A stretch of 64,000 nt of DNA from Pseudonocardiaceae bacterium (GCA_009379845.1 WHSZ01000028.1:1-64000), one strand, 5' to 3'; counted from the stretch's first letter, positions 18,023 through 27,429 are shown. Program-made: numbers and translations. The notes: generated by a model not told the origin, from the sequence alone.

Positions 18023-19298
18023 GCAGCAGGGCCTCCAGCGGGGCGGCTTTGTGCAGGCACTCCTGCCACTCGGCGTGCGGGTCGGACTCCGCGGTGATCC
18101 CGCCGCCGACGCCCAGCCACAGGTGCTCGCTGTGTAGCTCGAAGGTGCGGATCGCGACGTTGAGCTCCATGCCGGCGATGGGGGACGCCAGCCCGATCGC
18201 ACCGCAGTACACCTCCCGCGGCCACGGTTCGAGCTCACCGATCAGCTCGAGTGCGCGGGATTTCGGTGCTCCGGTGACCGAGCCGGGCGGGAACGTCGCC
18301 CGCAACAGAGCCGCGTCGTCCACCCGCGAAGCCAGCTGTCCCTCTACAGTGGACTCCAGATGCCACACGCCGGGTGCCGGGCGCACCACCAGCAGCTCCG
18401 GCACCCGCACGGTGCCGGTCACGCACACCCGCCCGAGATCGTTCCGTACCAGATCGACGATCATCACGTTCTCCGCGACATCCTTCGTCGAGCGGCGCAG
18501 CAGCTCCACGTTCGCGTCGTCATCCGGACCGCGCCGCGGCAGCGTGCCCTTGATCGGCGTGGAGTGGACGTGATTACCGTGCCGGGCAACGAAAAGCTCG
18601 GGTGAGAAGGACAGCACCGAACCCCATCCGCCACCCAGGTACGCGCCGCGGGCCGGCCGGAGCCGCTCGATTCCGGCGGCGAACAGTTCGGTCGGTTCGC
18701 CACGGAATTCGCCCGCGAACCGGGTACACACATTCGCCTGGAAGAGCTCGCCCTCTCCGATCGCGCCAATACATCCGCGCACCGCCTCCTGGTGCCGCTC
18801 GGGTGTCTGGACCCGGCGCAGGTCGGACGCCTTCCAGCCGTGCGGCGTCGGCTCGCCGTCCAGCAATGACTCCAGCTCCTCGGCCAGCGCGGTCGGCGCG
18901 GTCTCGCCGTCCGGTACCAGAGCCTCGAACCACCAGCGCTCCTCGGTGTCCTGCCGGAGGACGTGATCCGCCCAGCCCCAGGCGGCGTTCGGCAAGACTC
19001 TGGAATGCGCGACCGGATCGGTGAGCCCGTAACCGAGATAGCCAAACCAGCCGCCTCCGATCGCGTCCGGTACCGCATCGTGCACAACGGGTTGCCGGGT
19101 GGGAACAGCGAACGCCTCGCCGGCGGTGGCCGCGGTCGCCATCCGCACGCTCGGCGCGAGCACGGCGCGCGAGCCGAACCAGTCACCGCACAGCGCGGCG
19201 GGCGCGCCGGCATCTCGTGCCCTGGCTCGCTCGGCGAGCAACCGCACCGCCCGCCCCGGGGCGAGCTGAGAACGCAGTAACCGCCGTACCAATCGCAT
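18015..19298 (-). CDS. pabB: Aminodeoxychorismate synthase component I
   Basis: A 427-residue chorismate-binding enzyme. The catalytic C-terminal half shows TPIKGTLPRR, IVDLVRNDLGRV, PGSVTGAPK and YCGAIG, the signatures of PabB/TrpE-like synthases. The gene order (Rv1005c position) supports PabB, which makes 4-amino-4-deoxychorismate for folate. The ATG at 19298 gives a typical length; a longer open frame exists upstream, but it is antisense to the aldo/keto reductase. The glutaminase partner is not in the window. Confidence 0.88.
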   Translation of the reverse strand: MRLVRRLLRSQLAPGRAVRLLAERARARDAGAPAALCGDWFGSRAVLAPSVRMATAATAGEAFAVPTRQPVVHDAVPDAIGGGWFGYLGYGLTDPVAHSRVLPNAAWGWADHVLRQDTEERWWFEALVPDGETAPTALAEELESLLDGEPTPHGWKASDLRRVQTPERHQEAVRGCIGAIGEGELFQANVCTRFAGEFRGEPTELFAAGIERLRPARGAYLGGGWGSVLSFSPELFVARHGNHVHSTPIKGTLPRRGPDDDANVELLRRSTKDVAENVMIVDLVRNDLGRVCVTGTVRVPELLVVRPAPGVWHLESTVEGQLASRVDDAALLRATFPPGSVTGAPKSRALELIGELEPWPREVYCGAIGLASPIAGMELNVAIRTFELHSEHLWLGVGGGITAESDPHAEWQECLHKAAPLEALLRS

Positions 19299-19400
19299 GG
19301 TGTGATCCTGGCATCGCGTTTGACCTGGAGTGCGCTCCAGGGTGTTGGGTTGAGCGTGCCACGGCAGGTAGCCGCTGGCGCACGGTAGGGGAGAACACAC

Positions 19401-20381
19401 ATGGAAAAACGCATGCTGGGCGAACTCGAGGTATCCGCTCTCGGGCTCGGCTGCATGGGGATGTCGCCGGTTTACGGAGCCACGGACGACGAGGAGTCGA
19501 TCCGGGTGATCAACCATGCGCTGGACGTCGGTGTGACGTTCCTTGACACCGCGGACGTCTACGGTGCCGGGCACAACGAGCGGCTGGTTGGCAGGGCCAT
19601 CGCGACAAGGCGGGACGAGGTCGTGCTGGCCACCAAATTCGCCATCACCGGGCTGACCGAGGACTACGCCCCCATCGTCGACTCCAGCCCGGAGTACGTG
19701 CGCCGGGCGATCGATGCCTCGCTGGACCGGCTTGGCGTCGAAGTCATCGACCTGTACTACCTGCACCGCCGCAACCCGGCCGTGCCGATCGAGGACACCA
19801 TTGGCGCACTCGCGGAACTGGTTGAGGCCGGCAAGATCCGGCACATCGGACTGTCCGAAGTAAACAGTGACACGCTCAGGCGAGCACACGCCGTTCATCC
19901 GGTTTCCGCGCTGCAGAGCGAGTACTCGCTGTTCGAACGTGGGCTGGAGGACGAGATCTTCGGGGTGTGCCGGGAGCTCGGCGTCGGCGTGGTTCCGTAC
20001 TCGCCGGTCGGCAGGGGCGTGCTCACCGGGAAGCTGCCGGATGTGAACGCGCTGTCCGCGGACGACGCGCGACACAGGCTTCCGCGGACCAGCGGCGAAA
20101 ACCTGCGGCACAACGCGGCGTTGCTGGCCGGTGTGTTCGGGATCGCCGAACGGCTTGGCGCTACGCCGGTGCAGGTGGCGCTCGCGTGGTTGCTGGCAAA
20201 GGGCGGCAATGTGGTGCCGATACCGGGAACGAAGCGGATCCCGTACCTGGACAAGAACGTCGGCGCCACCCGGCTCCGGTTGACCGACGAGCAGGTCGCG
20301 GAGATCTCCGAAGCGGTCGCCGCCGACCAGGTGGCTGGCGAGCGATACACCCCGAACGGACTGGCTGCGGTGCGGCAATGA
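19401..20381 (+). CDS. Aldo/keto reductase
   Basis: A 326-residue (beta/alpha)8 oxidoreductase. The catalytic tetrad is visible: Asp and Tyr in [13 protein letters not shown], Lys in VLATKF and His in YYLHRR. The NADPH-binding part near the end has VPIPGTKR. It is close to the AKR13/YajO-like group. GGGGAGA precedes the ATG. It stands alone, divergent from pabB and ended by the hairpin at 20407. The substrate is unknown. Confidence 0.9.
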   Translation: MEKRMLGELEVSALGLGCMGMSPVYGATDDEESIRVINHALDVGVTFLDTADVYGAGHNERLVGRAIATRRDEVVLATKFAITGLTEDYAPIVDSSPEYVRRAIDASLDRLGVEVIDLYYLHRRNPAVPIEDTIGALAELVEAGKIRHIGLSEVNSDTLRRAHAVHPVSALQSEYSLFERGLEDEIFGVCRELGVGVVPYSPVGRGVLTGKLPDVNALSADDARHRLPRTSGENLRHNAALLAGVFGIAERLGATPVQVALAWLLAKGGNVVPIPGTKRIPYLDKNVGATRLRLTDEQVAEISEAVAADQVAGERYTPNGLAAVRQ

Positions 20382-20406
20382 GCGCGTAACGGGATGCCGT
20401 ATCTAT

Positions 20407-20437
20407 GGTTGGGGGCGTGCTGCCCACGCCCCCAACC
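20407..20437. terminator. Strong intrinsic hairpin after the aldo/keto reductase
   Basis: GGTTGGGGGCGTG pairs perfectly with CACGCCCCCAACC across the 5-nt loop CTGCC. It is a 13-bp GC-rich stem without a T-run, as is usual in actinomycetes. Confidence 0.8.
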
Positions 20438-20468
20438 GCGTCGGTCAGCTCCTCCCACCGAGAAAGCC

Positions 20469-20495
20469 CTGAGGGTTGCTCGCAGGCCCGAAGCA
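20469..20495 (+). repeat. Dispersed repeat CTCGCAGGCCCGAAGCA, copy 1
   Basis: A 27-bp element, CTGAGGG then (T/C)TGCTCGCAGGCCCGAAGCA. Copy 2 lies 9 bp downstream, and copy 3 lies on the other strand at 28515. It is located in the metG upstream region. Confidence 0.75.
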
Positions 20496-20503
20496 TGAAT
20501 GCC

Positions 20504-20528
20504 GTGGGCTGCTCGCAGGCCCGAAGCA
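20504..20528 (+). repeat. Dispersed repeat CTCGCAGGCCCGAAGCA, copy 2
   Basis: It shares GCTCGCAGGCCCGAAGCA exactly with copy 1. It ends 22 nt before the -10 box of metG. Confidence 0.75.
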
Positions 20529-20549
20529 TTAAATACGTACCGCTATCCG

Positions 20550-20555
20550 TAGGCT
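20550..20555 (+). promoter_or_regulatory. -10 box of metG
   Basis: TAGGCT lies 8 nt before the ATG of metG, and no Shine-Dalgarno is present, so a leaderless or near-leaderless transcript is likely. The same hexamer precedes rsmI and ispE. Confidence 0.45.
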
Positions 20556-20563
20556 AAACAGAT

Positions 20564-22357
20564 ATGAGCACCTCCGTGTTGACCGCGGTGGCCTGGCCTT
20601 ACACCAACGGCCCCCGCCACATCGGCCATGTTTCCGGTATCGGCGTACCGTCCGACGTTTTCTCCCGCTACCAGCGAATGGCCGGCAACCACGTGCTCAT
20701 GGTCTCCGGGAGCGATGAGCACGGCACCCCGATCCTGGTGCAAGCGGAGAAGGAGAACCTCAGCCCGCAGCAGACCGTGGACAAGTACCACCGGGTGATC
20801 GCCGAGGACCTGCGCGCGCTCGGCGTCACCTACGACCTCTACACTCGCACCACCACCGGCAACCACGCGCACGTCGTGCAGGAGATCTTCCTCGCCCTGT
20901 ACCGCAACGGCTACGTGGTCCCGAAGAGCACCACCGGGGCGATCAGCCCGTCCACCGGCCGCACCCTGCCGGACCGGTACATCGAGGGAACCTGCCCGAT
21001 CTGCGGGTACGACGGCGCGCGCGGCGACCAGTGCGACAACTGCGGCAACCAGCTGGACGCCGCCGAGCTGATCAACCCTCGGTCCCGGATCAACGGTGAG
21101 AAGCCGGAGTTCGTTGAGACCGAGCACCTGTTCCTCGATTTGCCGGCGTTCACCGAGACACTCGGCAAGTGGCTGTCCACCAAGACGGACTGGCGCTCCA
21201 ACGTCCTGAACTTCACCAGGAACCTGGTTGACGACATGCGGCCACGGCCGATCACCAGGGACCTGGACTGGGGGGTGCGGATCCCGCTGGACGGCTGGCG
21301 CGATCAACCGCTGAAGAAGTTCTACGTGTGGTTCGACGCGTTCATCGGCTACTTCTCGGCAAGCGTGGAGTGGGCGCGCCGGTCCGGTGACCCGGATGCG
21401 TGGCGGCAGTGGTGGAACGACCCGGAAGCGCAGCTGGTGTACTTCATGGGCAAGGACAACATCACGTTCCACGCGCAGATGTGGCCGGCCGTGCTGCTCG
21501 GCCACAACGGCGCGGGCGACACCGGCGGGCAGCCCGGCCCGTACGGCGCGCTGAACCTGCCGACCGAGATCGCCTCGAGCGAGTTCCTCACCATGAGCGG
21601 CTCGAAGTTCTCCACTTCCCGCGGCACGGTGATCTACCTGAACGACTTCCTCCGCGAGTTCGGGCCGGATGCGTTGCGGTACTTCATTTCCGCCGCCGGG
21701 CCCGAGACCCAGGACGTGGACTTCACCTGGGACGAGTTCGTCCGCCGGATCAACTTCGAGCTAGCCAACGAGTGGGGCAACCTGGTCAACCGGTCCATTT
21801 CGATGGCACACAAGAACGTTGGCGCGGTGCCGAGGCCCGGGACGCCGAGCGAGACGGACGAGGAGCTGAAGGCGTTGGCGCGCAGTGCCTTCGACGTGGT
21901 CGGCGGGCACCTGTCGCGTTCCCGGTTCCGGGCCGCGGCGAGCGAGGCGATGCGGGTGGTGTCCGCGGCGAACAAGTACATCTCCGAGTCCGAGCCGTGG
22001 AAGCTCAAGGACGACCCGGAGCGCAGGGATACCGTGCTGCACACCGCGCTGCAGGTGGTCTCGGACGCGAACGCGCTGCTCACCCCGTTCCTGCCGCACT
22101 CGGCGCAGCGGGTGCACGAGTTGCTCGGCGGCACGGGGGTGTGGGCGGCGCAGCCGGAGGTGCGGGACGTCGAGGACCTCGACGTCCCGGGTAGCGTCTA
22201 CCCGATCATCACCGGCGACTACACGGGTGAGCAGGCCCGCTGGGAGTCCACGCCGATCGAGATCGGCCGCCCGCTGGACAAGCCGAAGCCACTGTTCGCC
22301 AAGCTCGACCCGAAACTGGCCGAGACCGGCCCGGAGTGGGCCCCCATCCAACACTGA
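20564..22357 (+). CDS. metG: Methionyl-tRNA synthetase
   Basis: A 597-residue class I aminoacyl-tRNA synthetase. The HIGH motif is HIGHVSG near residue 19. The zinc knuckle [18 protein letters not shown] lies near 145-165. The KMSKS loop is present as KFSTS in [12 protein letters not shown]. There is no C-terminal EMAP-type tRNA-binding domain, as is usual for actinobacteria. It charges tRNA-Met. It is followed by tatD in the same direction. Confidence 0.96.
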   Translation: MSTSVLTAVAWPYTNGPRHIGHVSGIGVPSDVFSRYQRMAGNHVLMVSGSDEHGTPILVQAEKENLSPQQTVDKYHRVIAEDLRALGVTYDLYTRTTTGNHAHVVQEIFLALYRNGYVVPKSTTGAISPSTGRTLPDRYIEGTCPICGYDGARGDQCDNCGNQLDAAELINPRSRINGEKPEFVETEHLFLDLPAFTETLGKWLSTKTDWRSNVLNFTRNLVDDMRPRPITRDLDWGVRIPLDGWRDQPLKKFYVWFDAFIGYFSASVEWARRSGDPDAWRQWWNDPEAQLVYFMGKDNITFHAQMWPAVLLGHNGAGDTGGQPGPYGALNLPTEIASSEFLTMSGSKFSTSRGTVIYLNDFLREFGPDALRYFISAAGPETQDVDFTWDEFVRRINFELANEWGNLVNRSISMAHKNVGAVPRPGTPSETDEELKALARSAFDVVGGHLSRSRFRAAASEAMRVVSAANKYISESEPWKLKDDPERRDTVLHTALQVVSDANALLTPFLPHSAQRVHELLGGTGVWAAQPEVRDVEDLDVPGSVYPIITGDYTGEQARWESTPIEIGRPLDKPKPLFAKLDPKLAETGPEWAPIQH

Positions 22358-22368
22358 CCCCGCCCATA

Positions 22369-22392
22369 CCGCAATATGGATGCATATTGCGG
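22369..22392. promoter_or_regulatory. Palindrome CCGCAATATG-GATG-CATATTGCGG upstream of tatD
   Basis: A perfect 10-bp inverted repeat with a 4-nt centre ends 30 nt before the tatD start. A near-copy occurs at 49275, at the same distance from the SurA-like lipoprotein gene. It could be an operator or an RNA hairpin at the 5' end of the transcript. Confidence 0.6.
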
Positions 22393-22422
22393 AAATGGCG
22401 GGCGAGGCGCATGGAGGCGTGC

Positions 22423-23307
22423 GTGGGTAAGCAGGATAAGCAGGGCAAGCACGGCGAGCGGGGGAAGCGGGAACTGCCGCCGGTGCCGGAGCCGCTTCCG
22501 GTGCCCGTGGTGGACGCCCATACCCACCTTGATGCCTGCGGGGCGGCGGACGCCGCGGATGTCTCCGCGATGCTCGATCGCGCGGCGTCGGCGGGGATCG
22601 CCGGCGTCGTCACGGTCGCCGATGACATGGCCGCCGCGCGCTGGGTGGTCGAAGCGTCCACATGGGACAGCCGGGCGTTCGCGGCTGTCGCGCTACATCC
22701 CACCAGGACCGCGAAATTCACCGACGATGATCGCGCCGAGCTCGAGCGGCTCGTCGCGCACCCGCGAGTGGTCGCGGTCGGCGAGACCGGTTTGGACTAC
22801 TACTGGACTCGGTTTGATCCGGATGTCGCGCCTCCCGCCGCACAGCAGGAGGCTTTTCGTTGGCATATCGAGCTTTCCAAGCGCGTCGGTAAGCCGCTGA
22901 TGATCCACGACCGGGACGCGCACCAGGACATACTGTCCATTTTGGAGCACGAGGGGCCCCCGGAAACCGTGGTGTTCCACTGCTTTTCGGGTGATGCCGA
23001 GATGGCACGACGTTGCATGGAAGCCGGATACATCGTGTCCTTCGCCGGCCCTGTCACCTTCCGCAACGCCGGCCCGTTGCGAGAAGCCGCGAAACTCGTG
23101 CCGAACGACCGGCTGCTGGTGGAAACCGACGCGCCGTTCCTCACCCCGCATCCGTTCCGGGGCCGGCCTAACGAGCCGTACTGCGCCGCGTACACGCTGC
23201 GTGATCTCGCCGAGCTGCGCGGCGAACCGGCCGCTGAGCTCGCGGCCGCGGTCGCGGACACCGCCGAGCGGACCTTCCAGTTGCGCTCAGTAGCACCGCT
23301 GGGATGA
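22423..23307 (+). CDS. tatD: TatD family metal-dependent deoxyribonuclease
   Basis: About 294 residues, a TIM-barrel metallohydrolase. It has VVDAHTHLD at the N-terminus, GETGLDYYW, MIHDRDAHQD, VFHCFSGD and LVETDAPFLTP, the TatD signatures with their metal ligands. The enzymes are 3'-5' exonucleases implicated in DNA repair and degradation. GTG 22423 is chosen: GGAGG ends 5 nt before it, inside a candidate earlier ATG at 22411. It lies between metG and rpfB as in mycobacteria (Rv1008). Confidence 0.93.
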   Translation: MGKQDKQGKHGERGKRELPPVPEPLPVPVVDAHTHLDACGAADAADVSAMLDRAASAGIAGVVTVADDMAAARWVVEASTWDSRAFAAVALHPTRTAKFTDDDRAELERLVAHPRVVAVGETGLDYYWTRFDPDVAPPAAQQEAFRWHIELSKRVGKPLMIHDRDAHQDILSILEHEGPPETVVFHCFSGDAEMARRCMEAGYIVSFAGPVTFRNAGPLREAAKLVPNDRLLVETDAPFLTPHPFRGRPNEPYCAAYTLRDLAELRGEPAAELAAAVADTAERTFQLRSVAPLG

Positions 23308-23379
23308 ACGGGCGGACGCGGCCGGTGGCCAATACGCCACCCAGAGGAGTGATGGAGCTCACGACATTGCTGGAGGTGT

Positions 23380-23408
23380 TTGCGCTTCTCCTCAGACCTC
23401 GTTATTGT
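23380..23408 (+). promoter_or_regulatory. Promoter of rpfB
   Basis: TTGCGC (23380-23385) and TATTGT (23403-23408) are exactly 17 nt apart. The predicted transcript start near 23415 leaves a 5' leader of about 168 nt before rpfB. Confidence 0.55.
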
Positions 23409-23414
23409 CCCGTG

Positions 23415-23582
23415 ACCGTACCCGGAGCTTCGCCCCGAACACTCCGGAGCGAAGGGTGCGAAGCACAGTCAAACCAGTTGTGGTCGGGGAACGGCGTCGG
23501 GAGACCTAGCCCGGGTCGTTTGGTCCTTGGCTGTGTTGACAGTGCCGGATGAAGGCCCCCGCCTTCTGGAGGTAACGACCCT
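23415..23582 (+). promoter_or_regulatory. Structured 5' leader of rpfB
   Basis: The leader holds a bulged hairpin (GCTTCGCCC with GGGTGCGAAGC, about 23429-23464) and a perfect GAAGGC-CCCC-GCCTTC stem at 23551-23566. That stem ends 1 nt before the GGAGG ribosome-binding site (23568-23572). It does not match the c-di-AMP (ydaO) consensus found before other rpf genes. Regulation at the leader is inferred. Confidence 0.4.
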
Positions 23583-25061
23583 GTGACTGCAAGTGGTAGA
23601 TGGGGTGGCGCACGCCATGCCACTGGTGGTACGGCAACCATGGAACCGCCGACCATCGAACGGCCAGCCATCCTCGACCCCGACCACCCGAGCTTTCCCC
23701 CCGGTGACTTCGACTTCTTCGCCATCACCCCGAATGATGTGCGCGAAGCGCTTGGACCGGACGCAGATGATCTGCTCGCCGAGGCGGACGTCGATGTCGA
23801 CGAACTGATCCGCCTGATCAACGCGGAGACCACCGTCCTGCCGATCATCCCGGACGAGCTGTCCGCGGACCGGGTCGGTCGCGACTCCCTCGCGCAGGCC
23901 GAACTAGACGAGGACGAAGCGCCGAACAGGCTCGCGGAAGCCGGTCGCCGGTGGAAGAAGCGCTTCCTACGTGGCGCGGCGCTGGCGGTGCTGATCACGC
24001 TGACCGGCGGTGGTGCCGCCGCGGTCGCCATGAACAAGTCGGTCACCCTCGAGGTGGACGGCAAAGAAGAGACCGTGCACACCTACGGCGACACGGTCAG
24101 CGAGGTGCTCGAGTCCGAGGGGTACACGGCGGGCAAGCACGACGCGCTCTCCCCGAGCCCGCAGACCACCGTCGGCGACGGCGGCAAGGTCGTGCTGGAA
24201 CGCGGCCGGCTGCTGAACCTCACCGTGGACGGCGAGCAGCGCGAGTCCTGGGTGCGGGCCACCAACGTGCAGGAGGCGCTGAACCAGCTCGGCATCAACC
24301 AGCGCGGTGTGTGGACCTCCGCGGACCGCAACGCGGGCATCCCCCTTGACGGGATGTCCCTCGAGGTCAAGACCCCGAAGCACATCACGTTCTTCGACGG
24401 TGGCAAGGAACCCCGCGAGATCACCACCACCGCGGTGACGGTGCAGGAGTTCCTCAAGGAGCAGAAGCTCCCGCTCGGCCCGCAGGACGCCGTGGAGAAG
24501 GGCGGTCCGCAGGCCAAGATCACCGATGGTGGCGAGATCCGGATCAGCCGGACCGGCGTGACCGTGGTCAACGAGAAGGAGTCCATCGACCCGCCGGTCA
24601 AGGAGATCGACGACCCGACGATGCTCGAGGGCGAGAAGAAGGTCGTCGACCCCGGGCAGGCCGGCCAGGAGATGGTGACCTACCGGATCACCAAGAAGAA
24701 CAACGAAGAGGTCGGCCGCCAGGAGCTGAACAAGAAGGTCCTGAAGAAGCCGAAGCCCAAGGTCGTGAAGGTCGGCACCAAGGAGCCGCCGCAGCCGGCG
24801 ATCAGTGACGGTGCGATCTGGGACCGCCTCGCGGAGTGCGAGTCCAGCGGCGACTGGTCGACCAACACCGGCAACGGCTATTACGGCGGGCTGCAGTTCG
24901 ACCAGAGCACCTGGCAGGCCTACGGCGGTGACCAGTACGCCTCGCTGCCGCACCAGGCAAGCCGCGAGCAGCAGATCGCGATCGCTACGAAGGTGCGGGA
25001 CGCGCGTGGCGGTAGCTACAGTGCCTGGCCGTCCTGCCAGAGCCAGCTGGGTCTGGCATAA
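23583..25061 (+). CDS. rpfB: Resuscitation-promoting factor RpfB
   Basis: A 492-residue muralytic protein. An unusually long N-terminal cytoplasmic region (about 1-122, acidic) precedes a membrane anchor near 125-145. Three DUF348 repeats (about 150-330), a G5 domain (about 335-410) and the transglycosylase-like RPF domain at the end (about 415-492) follow. The catalytic Glu is in [11 protein letters not shown], and two Cys (AEC, WPSC) form the conserved disulfide. It cleaves peptidoglycan in regrowth from dormancy. GTG 23583 is used; an internal ATG at 23640 is possible. The neighbours rsmA and ispE follow as in M. tuberculosis. Confidence 0.95.
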   Translation: MTASGRWGGARHATGGTATMEPPTIERPAILDPDHPSFPPGDFDFFAITPNDVREALGPDADDLLAEADVDVDELIRLINAETTVLPIIPDELSADRVGRDSLAQAELDEDEAPNRLAEAGRRWKKRFLRGAALAVLITLTGGGAAAVAMNKSVTLEVDGKEETVHTYGDTVSEVLESEGYTAGKHDALSPSPQTTVGDGGKVVLERGRLLNLTVDGEQRESWVRATNVQEALNQLGINQRGVWTSADRNAGIPLDGMSLEVKTPKHITFFDGGKEPREITTTAVTVQEFLKEQKLPLGPQDAVEKGGPQAKITDGGEIRISRTGVTVVNEKESIDPPVKEIDDPTMLEGEKKVVDPGQAGQEMVTYRITKKNNEEVGRQELNKKVLKKPKPKVVKVGTKEPPQPAISDGAIWDRLAECESSGDWSTNTGNGYYGGLQFDQSTWQAYGGDQYASLPHQASREQQIAIATKVRDARGGSYSAWPSCQSQLGLA

Positions 25062-25071
25062 CACCAGGCGC

Positions 25072-25077
25072 GATAAT
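25072..25077 (+). promoter_or_regulatory. -10 box of rsmA within a palindrome
   Basis: GATAAT lies 6 nt before the rsmA GTG, which suggests an extra leaderless promoter. It sits in the 17-bp palindrome GGCGCGATAATCGCGCC (25067-25083), which could also be a hairpin after rpfB. Confidence 0.4.
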
Positions 25078-25083
25078 CGCGCC

Positions 25084-25968
25084 GTGCCAAGCGAACCCAC
25101 GTCGGCCGGTCCGGCAGCGAAACCATCCGTGACGCTGCTCGGGCCGGCCGACGTGCGTCAACTGGCCGATGAGCTGGACCTGCGGCCGACCAAGAAACTC
25201 AGCCAGAACTTCGTGCACGACGCGAACACCGTGCGGCGCATCGTGACCGCAGCCGGGGTCCGGCCGGATGACGTGGTGCTCGAGGTGGGGCCAGGGCTTG
25301 GCTCGCTCACCCTCGGGCTGCTGCCCTCGGTAAGAACGGTGCTGGCCGTGGAGATCGACGAGACGCTGGCCGGCCGGCTGCCAAGGACCGTGGCGCAGCG
25401 GGCTCCTGGCTACCGCGACCGGCTGCGCGTGCTCGCGGCCGACGCATTGCGGCTGCGGGCGGCCGAGCTGGACCCGAACCCCAGCGCCCTGGTCGCCAAC
25501 CTGCCGTACAACGTCGCCGTGCCCGTTGTGCTGCACCTGCTTGCCGAACTGCCGGCGGTGCACCACGGGCTGGTGATGGTGCAGGCCGAGGTCGCCGACC
25601 GGATGGTCGCGGAACCCGGCAGCAGGACCTACGGCGTGCCGAGCGTGAAAACCGCCTGGTACGCCCGCGCGCGGCGGGTGGCGACCGTGCCGCGTTCGGT
25701 GTTCTGGCCGGTGCCCAACGTGGATTCCGCGCTCGTTTCGCTGCGGCGTCGCCCCGAGCCGGCCGGAGCCGACCGTGAGCTGGTGTTCGCCGTGGTGGAC
25801 GCGGCGTTCGCGCAGCGGCGCAAGACGTTGCGGGCCGCGCTCACCTCGTGGGCGGGTTCTGCCGCGCGCGCCGAGCGGGTGCTCGCCGAGGCCGGCGTGG
25901 ACCCTCGGGCGCGCGGCGAGCAGCTCGGCGTCGCTGAGTTCGTCCGGATCGCCGAAGCGGGTAGCTAG
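25084..25968 (+). CDS. rsmA: 16S rRNA (adenine1518/1519-N6)-dimethyltransferase
   Basis: A 294-residue KsgA-type methyltransferase. It shows the substrate signature [10 protein letters not shown], the SAM motif [15 protein letters not shown] and the catalytic [11 protein letters not shown]. It dimethylates two adenines in helix 45 of 16S rRNA, a late step of 30S maturation. It starts 22 nt after rpfB at a GTG without a strong Shine-Dalgarno. Confidence 0.95.
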   Translation: MPSEPTSAGPAAKPSVTLLGPADVRQLADELDLRPTKKLSQNFVHDANTVRRIVTAAGVRPDDVVLEVGPGLGSLTLGLLPSVRTVLAVEIDETLAGRLPRTVAQRAPGYRDRLRVLAADALRLRAAELDPNPSALVANLPYNVAVPVVLHLLAELPAVHHGLVMVQAEVADRMVAEPGSRTYGVPSVKTAWYARARRVATVPRSVFWPVPNVDSALVSLRRRPEPAGADRELVFAVVDAAFAQRRKTLRAALTSWAGSAARAERVLAEAGVDPRARGEQLGVAEFVRIAEAGS

Positions 25969-26067
25969 CCATGGGAATGCCGGGGCAGCGCGCCGCGTTG
26001 GTACCACTGTGGTGCGCGTCATCCGAGCTTGCGTCGAGCCGGTGACGTGCGCTGTACTACCAGCTGT

Positions 26068-26156
26068 ATCCATCCCGAGCGGCCAAGAGACCTGGCTCGT
26101 TGACGCCGCAGCAACCACCCGCACGCGGGCAGGTGCTACCGCCAGGAGCGATGGAG
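26068..26156 (+). promoter_or_regulatory. SAM-I (S-box) riboswitch
   Basis: The aptamer core is readable: CCATC (26070-26074) pairs with GATGG (26150-26154) as P1. AAGAGACCTGGCTCG, GACGCCGCAGCAACC and AGGTGCTACCGCCAGG give the P2, kink-turn and P3/J3-4 pattern of actinobacterial S-boxes. SAM binding should stabilise P1. The Shine-Dalgarno GGAGG (26153-26157) of the leader ORF overlaps the 3' strand of P1, which suggests control of translation. It lies upstream of the MetN-like gene. Confidence 0.85.
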
Positions 26157-26161
26157 GAGTC

Positions 26162-26254
26162 GTGTACGCCAGCCGAATGCTCACTTCCCGACGAGTTATC
26201 GATCAGGGCCGCCGCCGCGTGTCTGCGTGTCGTGGCTCCTGGATGACCGCCTGA
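26162..26254 (+). CDS. Putative 30-residue leader peptide downstream of the SAM riboswitch
   Basis: GTG 26162 is 4 nt after a GGAGG that overlaps the closing helix of the riboswitch. The frame encodes 30 residues, with LTSRRVIDQGRRRVSACRGS near the middle. The pattern RR-x-x-D-x-x-R...SACR resembles short leader peptides that I recall before sulfur-metabolism genes in actinomycetes. It ends 60 nt before the MetN-like start. An internal ATG (26177) would give 25 residues. Its translation is predicted, not shown. Confidence 0.5.
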   Translation: MYASRMLTSRRVIDQGRRRVSACRGSWMTA

Positions 26255-26314
26255 CCCGTCCGGAACCCTTCGACCGCGGCGCCCGTGCGCTCGCCGTGTC
26301 CTTCAGGAGCATTC

Positions 26315-27325
26315 GTGATCACCGTCGAGAACCTCAGCAAGTCTTTCCAGACCAGTACCGGCTCGGTTACCGCCCTGCACGACGTCTCACTGACCGTGAA
26401 CCCCGGCTCGCTGTACGGCGTGCTCGGTTCGCCTGGCGCCGGCAAATCCACCCTCACCCAGCTGCTCGCCCTGCGGGAACGCCCGGATCGCGGCGTGGTG
26501 CGCTTCGACGGCGTGAACACCGGCGGGTTATCCGGCAGGGCGCTGCGCGAGGTGCGCGGCAGCCTGGCCGTGGTGGACGCGGCGCCGACCGTGCACCCGG
26601 AACGGACGGTCGCCGGCAACATCGCCGCGCCACTCGAGCAGGCCGGCCTCAGCGGGCCGGAGCGTCGCGACCGGGTCGGCGCGCTGCTCGACCTTGTCGG
26701 GCTGACCCAGAAGGCCGGTGAGCCGCCGAACGCGCTGTCCGCGGGGCAGCGCCGCCGCGTCGCGGTGGCGAGGGCGTTGACCACCCGGCCGAGCGTGCTG
26801 CTGGCCGACGATCCCACCGGCGACGTGCCGAGCGAGGAGCACGGCGCGGTGCTGACCGTGCTGGACAGGGCCCGCGCCGAGCTGGGCGCCACGGTGTTGG
26901 TGACAACGCAGGACGCCGGCGTGGTGCGGCGCATCTGCGAGGAGGTGGCGCTGCTCGAGCGCGGCGCGGTCGTCGAGCAGGGACCGCTGCTGGAGGTGAT
27001 CGCGGACGCGGACGGGCGCGCGGCGCGGGAACTGCTGCCCGCGATCGAGACGCCACGCTCCACCGGCACCGGCTACGACCAGGTGGTGGACGTGGTGCTG
27101 ATCGGCTTCGCCGCGGTCGGGGCGTTGCTACCGGAGGCCGCGAGCCGGTTCGATGTGGACGTCTCGGTGATCGGTGGCGGGCTCACCAGGCTCGGGGACA
27201 CCCCGGCCGCGCGGTTCCGGCTCGGGGTGCGTGGCGAGCGCGCGGACAGCGCGCTGGCGTGGGTCGCGGACCGCGGCGGCTACGTCACGCACACCAAGCG
27301 CGGGCCGCGAGGGGTGGCCGCCTGA
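26315..27325 (+). CDS. Orphan MetN-like ABC ATPase with NIL domain and degenerate catalytic loops
   Basis: A 336-residue protein with the MetN layout: an ABC domain (about 1-235) and a C-terminal NIL/ACT-like ligand domain (about 257-325). Walker A GSPGAGKST (38-46) and signature LSAGQ (141-145) are intact. The Q-loop Gln is replaced by Asp (D88 in AVVD), the catalytic Glu after Walker B by Asp (D165-D166) and the H-loop His by Gln (Q199 in TTQD). No MetI permease or MetQ binding protein is nearby. AGGAG precedes the GTG. The SAM riboswitch links it to methionine status. It may have weak ATPase activity or act as a sensor. Confidence 0.85.
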   Translation: MITVENLSKSFQTSTGSVTALHDVSLTVNPGSLYGVLGSPGAGKSTLTQLLALRERPDRGVVRFDGVNTGGLSGRALREVRGSLAVVDAAPTVHPERTVAGNIAAPLEQAGLSGPERRDRVGALLDLVGLTQKAGEPPNALSAGQRRRVAVARALTTRPSVLLADDPTGDVPSEEHGAVLTVLDRARAELGATVLVTTQDAGVVRRICEEVALLERGAVVEQGPLLEVIADADGRAARELLPAIETPRSTGTGYDQVVDVVLIGFAAVGALLPEAASRFDVDVSVIGGGLTRLGDTPAARFRLGVRGERADSALAWVADRGGYVTHTKRGPRGVAA

Positions 27326-27429
27326 GGAGCGCTGTCGGCGTCGCTGGCCCACGGCGCGGCAGGAGTTGCCGGACCACGAGGCAGCGGCCGGCTGGGGCCG
27401 TGTCCGAGCCAGCGCGGTGCGTAACCCCG

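Noticed and set aside
18015..20378. A 787-codon minus-strand frame covering pabB and the region upstream
   Set aside because: Only the part below 19298 has protein signatures; the rest is antisense to the well-supported aldo/keto reductase gene.
23415..23582. A c-di-AMP (ydaO) riboswitch before rpfB
   Set aside because: The expected conserved blocks could not be found; only generic hairpins are present.
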